Below, piece by piece: positions 55,391 through 63,326 of a stretch of 64,000 nt of DNA. The DNA lies in assembly GCA_963738345.1 (NCBI GenBank), contig CAVTWI010000002.1, positions 682,001-746,000 of the forward strand. Direction: 5' to 3'. Made by a program: the position numbers and the translations under genes. Numbering within the stretch: position 1 is the stretch's first letter; the number at the start of each line of letters is the position of its first letter. Origin of the DNA: Bog-159 sp963738345. GTDB taxonomy: Bacteria > Acidobacteriota > Terriglobia > Bryobacterales > Bryobacteraceae. The notes beneath the pieces are model-generated. The model had not been told where the DNA came from and did no database searches. It was given only the letters and a program-made list of their open reading frames with translations.

Positions 55391-56624
55391 TCTACTAGCG
55401 GTCCGCAATCCCCTAACACAAAATCCATGCTGCCCATCGAGGCGATCAATCCGCGATCAACGTGCCTTCCACCATGCGCGGTACGCGCCTGCAGATTGCC
55501 GAAGCTCGGACCGCGCACGTGCACCCGGTAGGGATGCGAGGTGCCGTCGCTCACGACGTAATAGCCCACTTCGCCGCGCGGCGATTCGATCGCTTGATAC
55601 ACTTCGCCCGCCGGCACGCGGAAGCCTTCCGTCACGATCTTGAAATGGTAGATGAGCGCTTCCATCTGCGTCTTCATCTTCTCCCGATCCGGCAGCACGA
55701 CGTGCGGCGCGTCCGCCTGTCCAGCGCCCTCCGGCATGCCTTCGAGCGCCTGCTTGACGATCCGCGCGCTCTGCCGCATCTCCTCCATGCGCACCTGGTA
55801 GCGCGCATACACGTCGTTCTCCGTGCGCGTGGGAACCTCGAAATCGAATTTGTCGTAGCTCGAATACGGCTCGTTCTTGCGCGCGTCCCACTTCAAGCCG
55901 GCGGCGCGCAGCATGGGCCCGGTGACGCCCAGATCCAGCATGTCTTCGATCGACATGTAGCCGACGCCCGTGCGTGCGTCCGATCCAGATGCGATTGTTG
56001 GTCAGCAGTTCTTCGTACTCGTCCACCTTGCTCGGGAACGCTTCGATGAAGGTCCTTACCCGCTGCTGCCATCCGCGCGGCGGTTCCAGCGCCAGTCCGC
56101 CGATGCGGAAATAGCTGGTCATCATGCGCTGGCCGGAGATACATTTCGAAAATGCGCAGGATGTCTTCGCGCTCGCGGAAGCAATAGAGGAACACGCTCA
56201 TCGCGCCGATATCGATGGCATGCGTGCCCAGCCACACCAGGTGGCTGTTCAGCCGCGTGAGTTCGGTCAGCATCACGCGCGTCCACTGCGCCTGCGGCGG
56301 AATTTCCAGGCCCAGCAGCTTCTCCACCGCGAGGCAGTAGCACAGGTTGTTCGACAGCGGCGCCAGGTAGTCGATGCGATCGGTCAGCGTGACTGCCTGC
56401 TGATAGTTCTTGACCTCGAATTCTTTTTCGATGCCGGTGTGCAGATAGCCGATATCCGGCTGGCACTTGACGATGTTTCGCCATCCAGTTCCAGCTTGCA
56501 GGCGCAGCACGCCGTGCGTGGACGGATGCTGCGGACCCATGTTCAGGGTCAGGCTGCGCGGGCGTGAGCCGGATGCCTCTACGGCGTCGGACTCTGGAAT
56601 GGGTGTGGTTAAGAGGTCGCTCAC
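55387..56624 (-). CDS. nuoD: NADH-quinone oxidoreductase subunit D (frameshifted)
   Basis: About 412 aa. Start ATG 56624 overlaps the nuoC stop. Quinone-site motifs: LNMGPQHPSTHGVLR, QPDIGYLHTGIEKEFE, YLAPLSNNLCYCLAVEKLLG and LTRLNSHLVWLGTHAIDIGAM. After a break near 56140 come MMTSYFRIGGLALEPPRGW and, past about 55985, YMSIEDMLDLGVTGPMLRAAG. A further break near 55480 precedes LIASMGSMDFVLGDC. Between about 56503 and 56475 two opposite indels cancel, scrambling only about ten residues before TIVKCQPD-like sequence resumes. Confidence 0.88.
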
Positions 56625-57113
56625 GTTCGTCTCCGCCTTAAATCCTGTCCCCGGTGATGCTGGTAATCTTTGCGCAACGGATGCCCTTCCCAGTCGTCCG
56701 GCATCATGATGCGCCGCAAATCCGGATGATTGCGGAAGTGCACGCCGAACAGATCGAAGGTCTCCCGCTCATACCAGTTGGCGCCCGCCAAACTTCGGTC
56801 ACCGAATCGATCTGCGGTTCGCCGCCCGGCAGGCGGCATTTCAAGCGCAGCCGCTCATTCCGCTCAATCAGAATGCAGATGATACACGACTTCGAAGCGC
56901 GGCTCGGCCGGATACCAATCTACACCGGTGACCGTACTCAGACGCACAAAGCCGAGATCGTATTTCAGAAAGCCGCAGACGCTGACGATCTTTTCCGGCG
57001 CGATTTCGATAGTCAATTCGCCCCGGTCGAATTTGCCGGTCAGCACAGCGCTCGGATCGAACGCTTCTAGGGCCGCGGCAGTTGCGTTGTTCTTTCAGAT
57101 TTTCAGGAAGCAT
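56621..57113 (-). CDS. nuoC: NADH-quinone oxidoreductase subunit C (frameshifted)
   Basis: About 164 aa. Start ATG 57113 lies inside the end of nuoA (11-bp overlap). Blocks: MLPENLKEQR; GKFDRGELTIEIAPEKIVSVCGFLKYDLGFVRLSTVTGVDWYP in a second frame; and WYERETFDLFGVHFRNHPDLRRIMMPDDWEGHPLRKDYQ in a third, the family signature. Breaks are near 57065, 56880 and 56790. In the canonical operon nuoB lies between A and C; here there is no room for it. Confidence 0.86.
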
Positions 57114-57513
57114 GCGATTCGGTTATCGTTTCGCGGCTGTCGGCGCCGGACCAGTCGAGCGCGCCCTTTTTCCAGATGTAGAAGAAACCCGCCAGAACGA
57201 GGGCGATGAAGAGCAACATCTCAAAGAACGCAAACATCTTCAGTTCCCGATAGACCACCGCCCAAGGGTAGAGGAAGATGGCTTCGATATCGAACAGGAT
57301 GAACAGCATGCCCACCAGGTAGAACTTCACGCTGAAACGGCCGCGCGCGCTGCCGGTGGGAGTGATGCCGCATTCGTACGGCATGTCTTTCACACGATTC
57401 CGGATTTTCTTCCCCAGAATGTAGGAAATGCCGATCATGCCGGCGGCCACCGCCATAGCGATGATGACTTGCAGCAGGACGGGCCAGTAGGTTTCCGCGT
57501 AGGTCTGGGGCAT
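57103..57513 (-). CDS. nuoA: NADH-quinone oxidoreductase subunit A
   Basis: 136 residues, intact, three helices. Signature MPYECGITPTGSARGRFSVKFYLVGMLFILFDIEAIFLYPWAV. First gene of the complex I operon. TATAGT on the minus strand (57531-57526) lies 12 nt before the ATG and overlaps the TATAAT of the divergent thiS-like gene; the two start codons are only 18 bp apart, so both promoters must share this DNA or lie inside the opposite gene. Confidence 0.95.
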   Translation of the reverse strand: MPQTYAETYWPVLLQVIIAMAVAAGMIGISYILGKKIRNRVKDMPYECGITPTGSARGRFSVKFYLVGMLFILFDIEAIFLYPWAVVYRELKMFAFFEMLLFIALVLAGFFYIWKKGALDWSGADSRETITESHAS

Positions 57514-57531
57514 GGGCTAAATTTGACTATA

Positions 57532-57768
57532 ATGGTTGCCAAAGAACAGTGTCAACCAACGCCCCAGGTCGAAGTTGCCATCAACGGCGAGATCCGCAGC
57601 ATTCCGGAAGGCCAAACCATCCGCCAATTGCTCGAATTATTGGAGATCGACGGTGCGCGCGTGGCCGTCGAAATGGATCGGCGCATCGTCAAGCCTCACG
57701 ACTGGGACGCCACGGCGGTGCCATCGGGCTCCCATTTGGAGATTGTCCAATTTGTCGGCGGCGGCTAG
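57532..57768 (+). CDS. thiS: ThiS-like sulfur carrier protein
   Basis: 78 residues. Beta-grasp pattern VEVAINGEIRSIPEGQTIRQLLELLEI, then VAVEMDRRIVKPHDWDATAVPSGSHLEIVQFVGGG. It ends in Gly-Gly-Gly, as needed for adenylation and thiocarboxylation by ThiF. It donates sulfur for the thiazole ring of thiamine. The only start in frame is ATG 57532, which overlaps a TATAAT hexamer (57528-57533), an awkward arrangement. The first 12 residues are not family-like, so a small sequence error near the start is possible. No thiG, thiF or thiO adjoins. Confidence 0.8.
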   Translation: MVAKEQCQPTPQVEVAINGEIRSIPEGQTIRQLLELLEIDGARVAVEMDRRIVKPHDWDATAVPSGSHLEIVQFVGGG

Positions 57769-57908
57769 CCCACTGCTCCGCTGTATTTAAAAACCCTATC
57801 CACCCCCCCGCGCGCCTGCCCCCGCGCCAAACTGGCCCCGCGTTTGCTTAATTCTTTCCGTCTATCCGGCAGCCTCTGTGCTGTCTTTGAGGGAAAGGGA
57901 GCCAAGAA

Positions 57909-58670
57909 ATGAAAAACGTCAAGATGATCACAGTCGTTTGCATGGGACTGCTGGCTGCGGTGCTTCCGCAGGCGAAAGCAGATGAATGGAACCAAAAAAC
58001 CAAATTTACCTTTACACAACCGGTCGAAGTTCCAGGCGGAGTCGTCCTGCCTCCGGGAACCTACGTCTTCAAGTTGCTGGACTCACAATCGGACCGAAAT
58101 GTAGTTCAGGTTTTCAACGAACGCGAGAACCACATTTTCGGCACCTTCATTGCGATTGCGAACTACCACTTAAAGCCTGCGGGTAAGTCGATCCTCTCCT
58201 TCCAGGAGCGGGCGGCGGGATCTCCGGAAGCTATCCGGGCCTGGTTCTATCCTGGTGAGAATTACGGCCATCAGTTTGTATACCCCAAGCACAAAGCGAT
58301 GGAGTTAGCCAAGGCTAATAATCAGCCGGTGGCGTCCACGCAGGCTGAAGTAGAACAGACTGCGCCCGCGTTACAGCAGGCGCCGTTAAAGGCCCAAACA
58401 CCCACGGGCGATGAAGTCGAAATGTCGTCAGCGTTCCCGCCGGCTTCCGATCAGGATACACAGCCGGCCGCGCAAACCGCGCCCCCCGCACCTGCTCCGA
58501 CCGAAACAGCGTCGGCCGCCGACACGTCTTCCGCGGACCGCAGCGCTGCGGACCAAATGCCGGCACAATTGCCCAAGACTGGCAGTATTTTACCGTTGAT
58601 CGGCATGCTCGGCTTATTGTCTCTGGGATGCGCGGGCTTCTTACGCTTGGCCACCGTCCGTAGCAAGTAA
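57909..58670 (+). CDS. Secreted protein with LPKTG sorting-type tail
   Basis: 253 residues. Signal peptide MKNVKMITVVCMGLLAAVLPQAKA with a GGGAG Shine-Dalgarno. Residues about 28-130 form a small beta domain (TFTQPVEVPGGVVLPPGTYVFKLL, FNERENHIFGTFIAI) common in exported acidobacterial proteins. A Pro/Ala/Thr-rich linker (about 135-215) leads to LPKTG (221-225), a hydrophobic stretch, and a basic end (RLATVRSK), the three-part layout of a Gram-positive sortase signal. No sortase gene is in the window. The 139 bp upstream hold no gene. A VWFA protein follows 49 bp downstream. Confidence 0.75.
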   Translation: MKNVKMITVVCMGLLAAVLPQAKADEWNQKTKFTFTQPVEVPGGVVLPPGTYVFKLLDSQSDRNVVQVFNERENHIFGTFIAIANYHLKPAGKSILSFQERAAGSPEAIRAWFYPGENYGHQFVYPKHKAMELAKANNQPVASTQAEVEQTAPALQQAPLKAQTPTGDEVEMSSAFPPASDQDTQPAAQTAPPAPAPTETASAADTSSADRSAADQMPAQLPKTGSILPLIGMLGLLSLGCAGFLRLATVRSK

Positions 58671-58719
58671 CTGAAACGGGGTTAGACCCATGCAGAGAGC
58701 TGTTCAAGCGGGAGCGCGC

Positions 58720-59664
58720 ATGTCTTCGGCATGCCGCCTCCCGCTCTTTTTATTACTGAGTGCGCCATTCCTTTTGGGTCAGGAAACTACGCCCGCACCC
58801 GACGAACCTACTATCTCGGTAGATGTCAACTTGGTTTTGTTGCATGCCACCGTAAGTAACCGCAAGAGTGGCTTTGTTTCTGGTTTGGCGAAAGATCAGT
58901 TCAAAGTATTTGAAGACGGTACTCCGCAAGATATTCGCATCTTTGAACATGAAGACGTCCCCGTCGCCGTCGGTTTGATCGTCGACAACAGCGGTAGCAT
59001 GCGTCAAAAGCGCAAAGATGTTTCTGACGCGGCGCTCGCATTTGTGCGCGCCAGTAATCCACGGGATGAGATGTTCGTGGTGAACTTCAATGAACAGGTG
59101 TCTTTCGGTTTGCCGGGCACCAACCTGTTTTCCGCAAGCCCTGCTGAACTGGAAAGAGCCCTCAATGGCGTCCCTGCCCGGGGTCAAACGGCGCTCTACG
59201 ATGCTATCCAAGCGGGACTCGATCACCTCAAGAAAGCCACAATCGATAAAAAGGTCCTGATCGTTATCAGTGACGGTGGCGATAATGCGAGCCACGGCAC
59301 GCTTGCGCAAATATTGCAGACCGCCGGACGTTCCGACGCCATCATTTACACCGTCGGTCTATTCGATGAAGATGACGAAGACCGCAACCCCGGAGTTCTG
59401 CGAAAGATTTCCAGCGCCACCGGCGGCGAGACCTTCCTGCCGGATGAGACCAGCAAAATCGTTTCAGTTTGCCAGCGCATCGCCGCGGATATCCGCAACC
59501 AGTACACCATCGGCTACGTACCCTCCGATCCGAAACTCGATAATGCGCAGAGGTCTATCAAGGTTACGGCTACCGGCGCGCACGGCGAAAGACTGATGGT
59601 CCGCACCCGCTCCGGCTATATCGCATCGCCCGATCGGGCGGCACGCCCCACCAGTTCCCATTGA
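58720..59664 (+). CDS. VWFA-related acidobacterial protein
   Basis: 314 residues from ATG 58720, which has GGGAG upstream; ATG 58690 would extend by 10. A signal peptide (LPLFLLLSAPFLLG) is followed by VNLVLLHATVSNRKSGFVSGLAKDQFKVFEDG, the N-terminal pattern of the VWFA-related acidobacterial family. The metal-ion-dependent adhesion site is DNSGSM (89-94), with GQTALYDAI and ISDGGDN as the other loops. The C-terminus (NQYTIGYVPSDPKLDNAQRSIKV) is also conserved. Role unknown; likely adhesion or envelope protein binding. Confidence 0.88.
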   Translation: MSSACRLPLFLLLSAPFLLGQETTPAPDEPTISVDVNLVLLHATVSNRKSGFVSGLAKDQFKVFEDGTPQDIRIFEHEDVPVAVGLIVDNSGSMRQKRKDVSDAALAFVRASNPRDEMFVVNFNEQVSFGLPGTNLFSASPAELERALNGVPARGQTALYDAIQAGLDHLKKATIDKKVLIVISDGGDNASHGTLAQILQTAGRSDAIIYTVGLFDEDDEDRNPGVLRKISSATGGETFLPDETSKIVSVCQRIAADIRNQYTIGYVPSDPKLDNAQRSIKVTATGAHGERLMVRTRSGYIASPDRAARPTSSH

Positions 59665-59733
59665 GCGCTCGCGCGCCGCCAGGCCCGCGCGTGGTACCGT
59701 AAGCCAAAAGGGGAGCCCCCGGAGGCTTAATTC

Positions 59734-61050
59734 GTGCCAGTTACCTATTACAAATTGCCCAATGGTTTGCGTGTGATCCTGTCACCGGATTCCACCGCGC
59801 CTACGGTGGTCACCGCCGTTTATTACCGCATCGGTTTTCGCGTCGAGCCACGCGACCGCACCGGCTTCGCGCATCTCTTCGAACACATGATGTTTCAGGG
59901 TTCCGCCAACCTCGGCAAAATGGAGTTCATTCGCCTGGTGCAGGAAAATGGCGGCGTGCTGAATGGCAGCACACGCTTCGATTTCACGAACTATTTCGAA
60001 CTCCTGCCCGCCAATAAACTCGAAACCGCCCTTTGGGCCGAAGCCGACCGCATGAAGGGTCTGGCTATCACCGGAGAGAATCTCGAAAATCAACAGGGTG
60101 TGGTCATCAACGAGGTGAAGTCGGCCATCCACAACGAGCCCTACGGCGGATTCCCTTGGCTGTGGATGCCGCAATACGCAAATTCCAACTGGTACAACTC
60201 CCACAATTTTTATGGCGAGTTGAAAGATATTGAGGCTGCCACCTTGGCCGATGTACAGGCCTTCTTCAAAACCTACTACGCCCCTAACAACGCGGCCCTG
60301 GCTGTGGTGGGAGACTTCGATCCGGCCGAAGCGCAGGCCTTGATCGCAAAATATTTCGCGGGTATCGCTCCGGCGGAATTGCCGTCCCCCCCTGACATCA
60401 GCGAACCGCGCCAGGAAGAAGAGAAATTCGCCACACGCCCCGATCCCTTGGCCAACCGGCCGGCTCTGGCTTTCGCCTACCACATGCCTCCGCGCAATTC
60501 GCCGGAATATTTCGCCATGGGACTGATCGACCAGATTATGGCGCAGGGCGACGACAGCCTGCTCTATCAGGAACTGGTCAAGAAGCGTGGCTACACGGGC
60601 GACATCGGCGGCGCCATCAACGAACTAGGCAATATGTTCGATTACGACGGTCCCATGCTGTATACGCTGTCCCTCTTTCACGATGCTGCCGTCGCACCGG
60701 AACTGATCCTCACCTCCGTTGACGCGGTGGTCAGGCGGTTGCAATCGAAACCCATCGAGCAAAGCTTGCTGGTCCGCGGCATTACCAAAATGCGATCGCA
60801 CCTTTACGACATCATGACCGAATTCGGCGGCTTCGGCCGCGCCGACCTGATGGCCTGCTACGCCCTGTTCGACGACGATCCGTCGCAGATCGATAACCTG
60901 GAAACCGAGTTCCGCAAAGTTACCCCGCAATTGATTCAGAGCACCGCTAACGAATATTTGCGGCGTACCAACCGCACCGTGCTGCTGATTGAACCCGGCG
61001 CTGGTTCGGCCGAGGCTCCGGGCGATACCATCGCGGAGGTGCTGCAATGA
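59734..61050 (+). CDS. M16-family zinc peptidase, active subunit
   Basis: 438 residues, GTG start with GGAGG upstream. Zinc motif HLFEH at 47-51 (ligands His47, His51; catalytic Glu50) and distal ligand Glu127 in NQQGVVINEVKSA, the inverted HxxEH(x)76E of pitrilysin-type peptidases. No obvious signal peptide. The second half is the non-catalytic M16 C-terminal domain (RPALAFAYHMPPRNSPEYFA). It overlaps the next gene as ATGA; together they resemble the two-subunit processing peptidases. Confidence 0.9.
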   Translation: MPVTYYKLPNGLRVILSPDSTAPTVVTAVYYRIGFRVEPRDRTGFAHLFEHMMFQGSANLGKMEFIRLVQENGGVLNGSTRFDFTNYFELLPANKLETALWAEADRMKGLAITGENLENQQGVVINEVKSAIHNEPYGGFPWLWMPQYANSNWYNSHNFYGELKDIEAATLADVQAFFKTYYAPNNAALAVVGDFDPAEAQALIAKYFAGIAPAELPSPPDISEPRQEEEKFATRPDPLANRPALAFAYHMPPRNSPEYFAMGLIDQIMAQGDDSLLYQELVKKRGYTGDIGGAINELGNMFDYDGPMLYTLSLFHDAAVAPELILTSVDAVVRRLQSKPIEQSLLVRGITKMRSHLYDIMTEFGGFGRADLMACYALFDDDPSQIDNLETEFRKVTPQLIQSTANEYLRRTNRTVLLIEPGAGSAEAPGDTIAEVLQ

Positions 61051-62378
61051 GCGTACTGGGAACCTCGCTCCCCAAGGAGAAGCCGCCACTGGGGCCGCCG
61101 CCAAAGCCCTTCCATCTGGCCGCCACCACCGATTTCGCATTGCCCAACGGCATGCAAGCGACCATCGTGCCTTACGGCAGCGTGCCGAAAACCGCGGTCC
61201 GCGTGTTCGTAGCGGCGGGAGGCATCAATGAATCCGCCGGGCAGATTTGGCTGTCGAAACTGCTTGCGGCGTTGATGAAGGAAGGCACCCGTTCGCGCAC
61301 AGCCGAGCAAATCGCCTTGGAAGCCGCCGAAATGGGCGGCCAGATCGAGATTCATTCCGGAGCCGATTACTCCTCGGTCGGCGGTGTCGTGCTTTCCGAT
61401 TTCGCCGTGAAATTCGTGGCACTCGTGGCGGATGTAGTCGCGGCCGCCTCGCTGCCCGCCGCGGAATTGCCCAGGCTGCGCGCCGACCTGCTGCGGGACC
61501 TTTCCATCGATCGCTCACAACCCGGTTCGCTGGCCCGCGAACGGTTCCTCCAGACCTTGTTTCCCGGCCATCCCTATGGGCGCGTCTACCCGTCCGAGAG
61601 CGATCTCGCAGGCTACACCATCGAAGATGTGCAAGCGTTCTACGCCGCGAATTTCCATGCGGCGCGCGCGCACCTCTACATCGCCGGTAAATTGGAAGGC
61701 GATCTGCGCGGCGCGGTGGAAACGGCGTTCGGATCGTGGCCCGGCGGAACTCCCGCAACCGAGTTTCCCGCGCAAGCGGTAAATGCCAAATCGCTTCAGG
61801 TCATCGACCGTCCGGAAGCGCCGCAATCCAATGTGCTGATCGGGCTGCCGGTTTCGCCGCCATCGAGTCCCGACTTCATCAAGCTGGATGTGACAAATGC
61901 CCTGTTGGGCGGATCCTTCGTCTCGCGTATCACCACCAATATCCGCGAACAGAAGGGTTACACTTATTCGCCCATCAGCCAAATCGGCACCCGCCGCCAT
62001 TTCGCCTATTGGATCCAATCGGCGGACGTCACTACCGGAGTTACCGGTCCTTCGCTAAAGGAAATCTTCTTCGAGCTTGACCGCTTGCGCAAGGAACCGC
62101 CATCGGCGGAAGAACTGCGAGGAATCCAGAACTATCTGGCGGGACTTTTTATCTTACGAAACACCATCAGCCCGGACGCTCTTATCGCTCAGTTGCACTT
62201 TGTGGATGCGCAGGGGCTTGACCGCTCCACCTTAGCTACCTATGTGCAACGGGTGATGGAGGTGCGTCCGTCCGACGTTCAAGCCATGGCCGAAACCTAC
62301 CTGGATCCGGCCAGGATGACTACCGTAATCGTGGGCGACCAAGCTCGCATCGCGGACCAGATCGCCCCTTTCGAATAA
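61047..62378 (+). CDS. M16-family partner protein lacking the zinc site
   Basis: 443 residues, coupled to the active subunit. M16 fold throughout (FALPNGMQATIVPYGSVPKTAVRVFVAAGG; HPYGRVYPSESDLAGYTIEDVQAFYAANF; LLGGSFVSRITTNIREQKGYTYSPIS), but the position of HxxEH reads WLSKLLAALMKEG, so the metal site is absent. It retains the Arg/Tyr pair of the C-terminal domain (REQKGYTY) that helps hold substrate. Expected to form a heterodimer with the preceding subunit. Confidence 0.88.
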   Translation: MSVLGTSLPKEKPPLGPPPKPFHLAATTDFALPNGMQATIVPYGSVPKTAVRVFVAAGGINESAGQIWLSKLLAALMKEGTRSRTAEQIALEAAEMGGQIEIHSGADYSSVGGVVLSDFAVKFVALVADVVAAASLPAAELPRLRADLLRDLSIDRSQPGSLARERFLQTLFPGHPYGRVYPSESDLAGYTIEDVQAFYAANFHAARAHLYIAGKLEGDLRGAVETAFGSWPGGTPATEFPAQAVNAKSLQVIDRPEAPQSNVLIGLPVSPPSSPDFIKLDVTNALLGGSFVSRITTNIREQKGYTYSPISQIGTRRHFAYWIQSADVTTGVTGPSLKEIFFELDRLRKEPPSAEELRGIQNYLAGLFILRNTISPDALIAQLHFVDAQGLDRSTLATYVQRVMEVRPSDVQAMAETYLDPARMTTVIVGDQARIADQIAPFE

Positions 62379-62395
62379 TCTGACGCCTGCCTGAC

Positions 62396-62740
62396 TTAAG
62401 CGAAGCTACGCACGGCAGCGGCTTCATCGTCGTGCACGTCGAAGACCGTGTAGAGCTTGGTGATCTGCAGCAGATCCTTGACCCGCTTGGTCAGGTTCAG
62501 CAGCTTTAATTGGCCGCCCTGATTGGTCACCGTAGTGAATCCGGACACGAGCTCGCCGATCCCCGAGCTATCGATGTAGGAGACGTCTCCCAGGTTTAGC
62601 AGGATCTTCTTCTGGTCCTTACCGACCATATCGCGCAACAGGTCGCGCAACGCGCTGGACCCTTCGCCCAACGTAATCCGTCCGGCCACATCCACCACAC
62701 TCACGTCGCCGACTTGTCTCGTGCTTAGCTTTACACTCAC
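62396..62740 (-). CDS. STAS-domain anti-sigma factor antagonist
   Basis: 114 residues from GTG 62740 (GAGGAGG 9-10 nt upstream); the open frame extends 8 codons further. STAS pattern VSVVDVAGRITLGEGSSALRDLLRDM, KILLNLGDVSYIDSSGIGELVSGF, with the phosphorylatable Ser in DSSGIGE. Such proteins release sigma factors by binding an anti-sigma kinase. That kinase is the next gene upstream, 45 bp away on the same strand. No sigma factor gene adjoins. Confidence 0.9.
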   Translation of the reverse strand: MSVKLSTRQVGDVSVVDVAGRITLGEGSSALRDLLRDMVGKDQKKILLNLGDVSYIDSSGIGELVSGFTTVTNQGGQLKLLNLTKRVKDLLQITKLYTVFDVHDDEAAAVRSFA

Positions 62741-62785
62741 TGAAATTTGCCTCCTCGCTCGCAACCGAGCCTGTTCTATCGTCTC

Positions 62786-63247
62786 TTATTTCGACACCAG
62801 ATGCTTCACCAAAGTTACCTCGGTACCCGCCGGTTCCAGGCGACGCACCCTGAAGTCGTCCATGAAAGCCTTGATCAAAAAAATGCCGCGCCCCGAATGC
62901 CGCAGCAGATTTTCCTGTGCCAGCGGATCCGGCAGATTATCGTAGTCGAAACCTTCGCCTTGGTCCGCAATCCGAACCACGAATTCCTCGGCGTTCTTCG
63001 AAAGCGTTAAATGCACTTTCTTATGGGCGTTATAACGGTTCCCATGCACCACCGCATTCACCATGGACTCCCGCACCGCCATGGCGATCTTGTGCAGGTC
63101 GTCTTCGGGGACGCCGGCCCTCTCGGCCTCTTTCAACGCCAGTTCTTCGGCGTCATCTACGCTTTCCAGCGTCGAATCCAGAAACCGCTCGACGGTCTCG
63201 GTGTCGCCGCGCGAGTTTTTTCCCATAGTCATGGCGCCACGGCGCAT
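62786..63247 (-). CDS. RsbW-like anti-sigma factor/serine kinase
   Basis: About 153 residues; ATG 63247 chosen, ATG 63232 or 63226 possible. GHKL ATPase motifs: N box AVRESMVNAVVHGN, G1 DQGEGFDYD and G2 GRGIFLIKAF. This is the short RsbW/SpoIIAB type that binds a sigma factor and phosphorylates a STAS antagonist. It is upstream of the STAS gene in the same direction, forming a partner-switching pair. Confidence 0.88.
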   Translation of the reverse strand: MRRGAMTMGKNSRGDTETVERFLDSTLESVDDAEELALKEAERAGVPEDDLHKIAMAVRESMVNAVVHGNRYNAHKKVHLTLSKNAEEFVVRIADQGEGFDYDNLPDPLAQENLLRHSGRGIFLIKAFMDDFRVRRLEPAGTEVTLVKHLVSK

Positions 63248-63326
63248 GGTCAAATCGAATGGCTAGAATAAATTACCGGAGTGCCGAAAGTCAAGAACCA
63301 CCTGTACTCGCCAGCCCATCGGATCG

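Noticed and set aside
46105..57113. The nuo block as a decayed pseudo-operon
   Set aside because: All conserved blocks remain, synonymous-looking sequence is preserved between breaks, some indels cancel, and intact genes (E, A, N) are interspersed. Sequence error is the simpler reading, though read data are needed.
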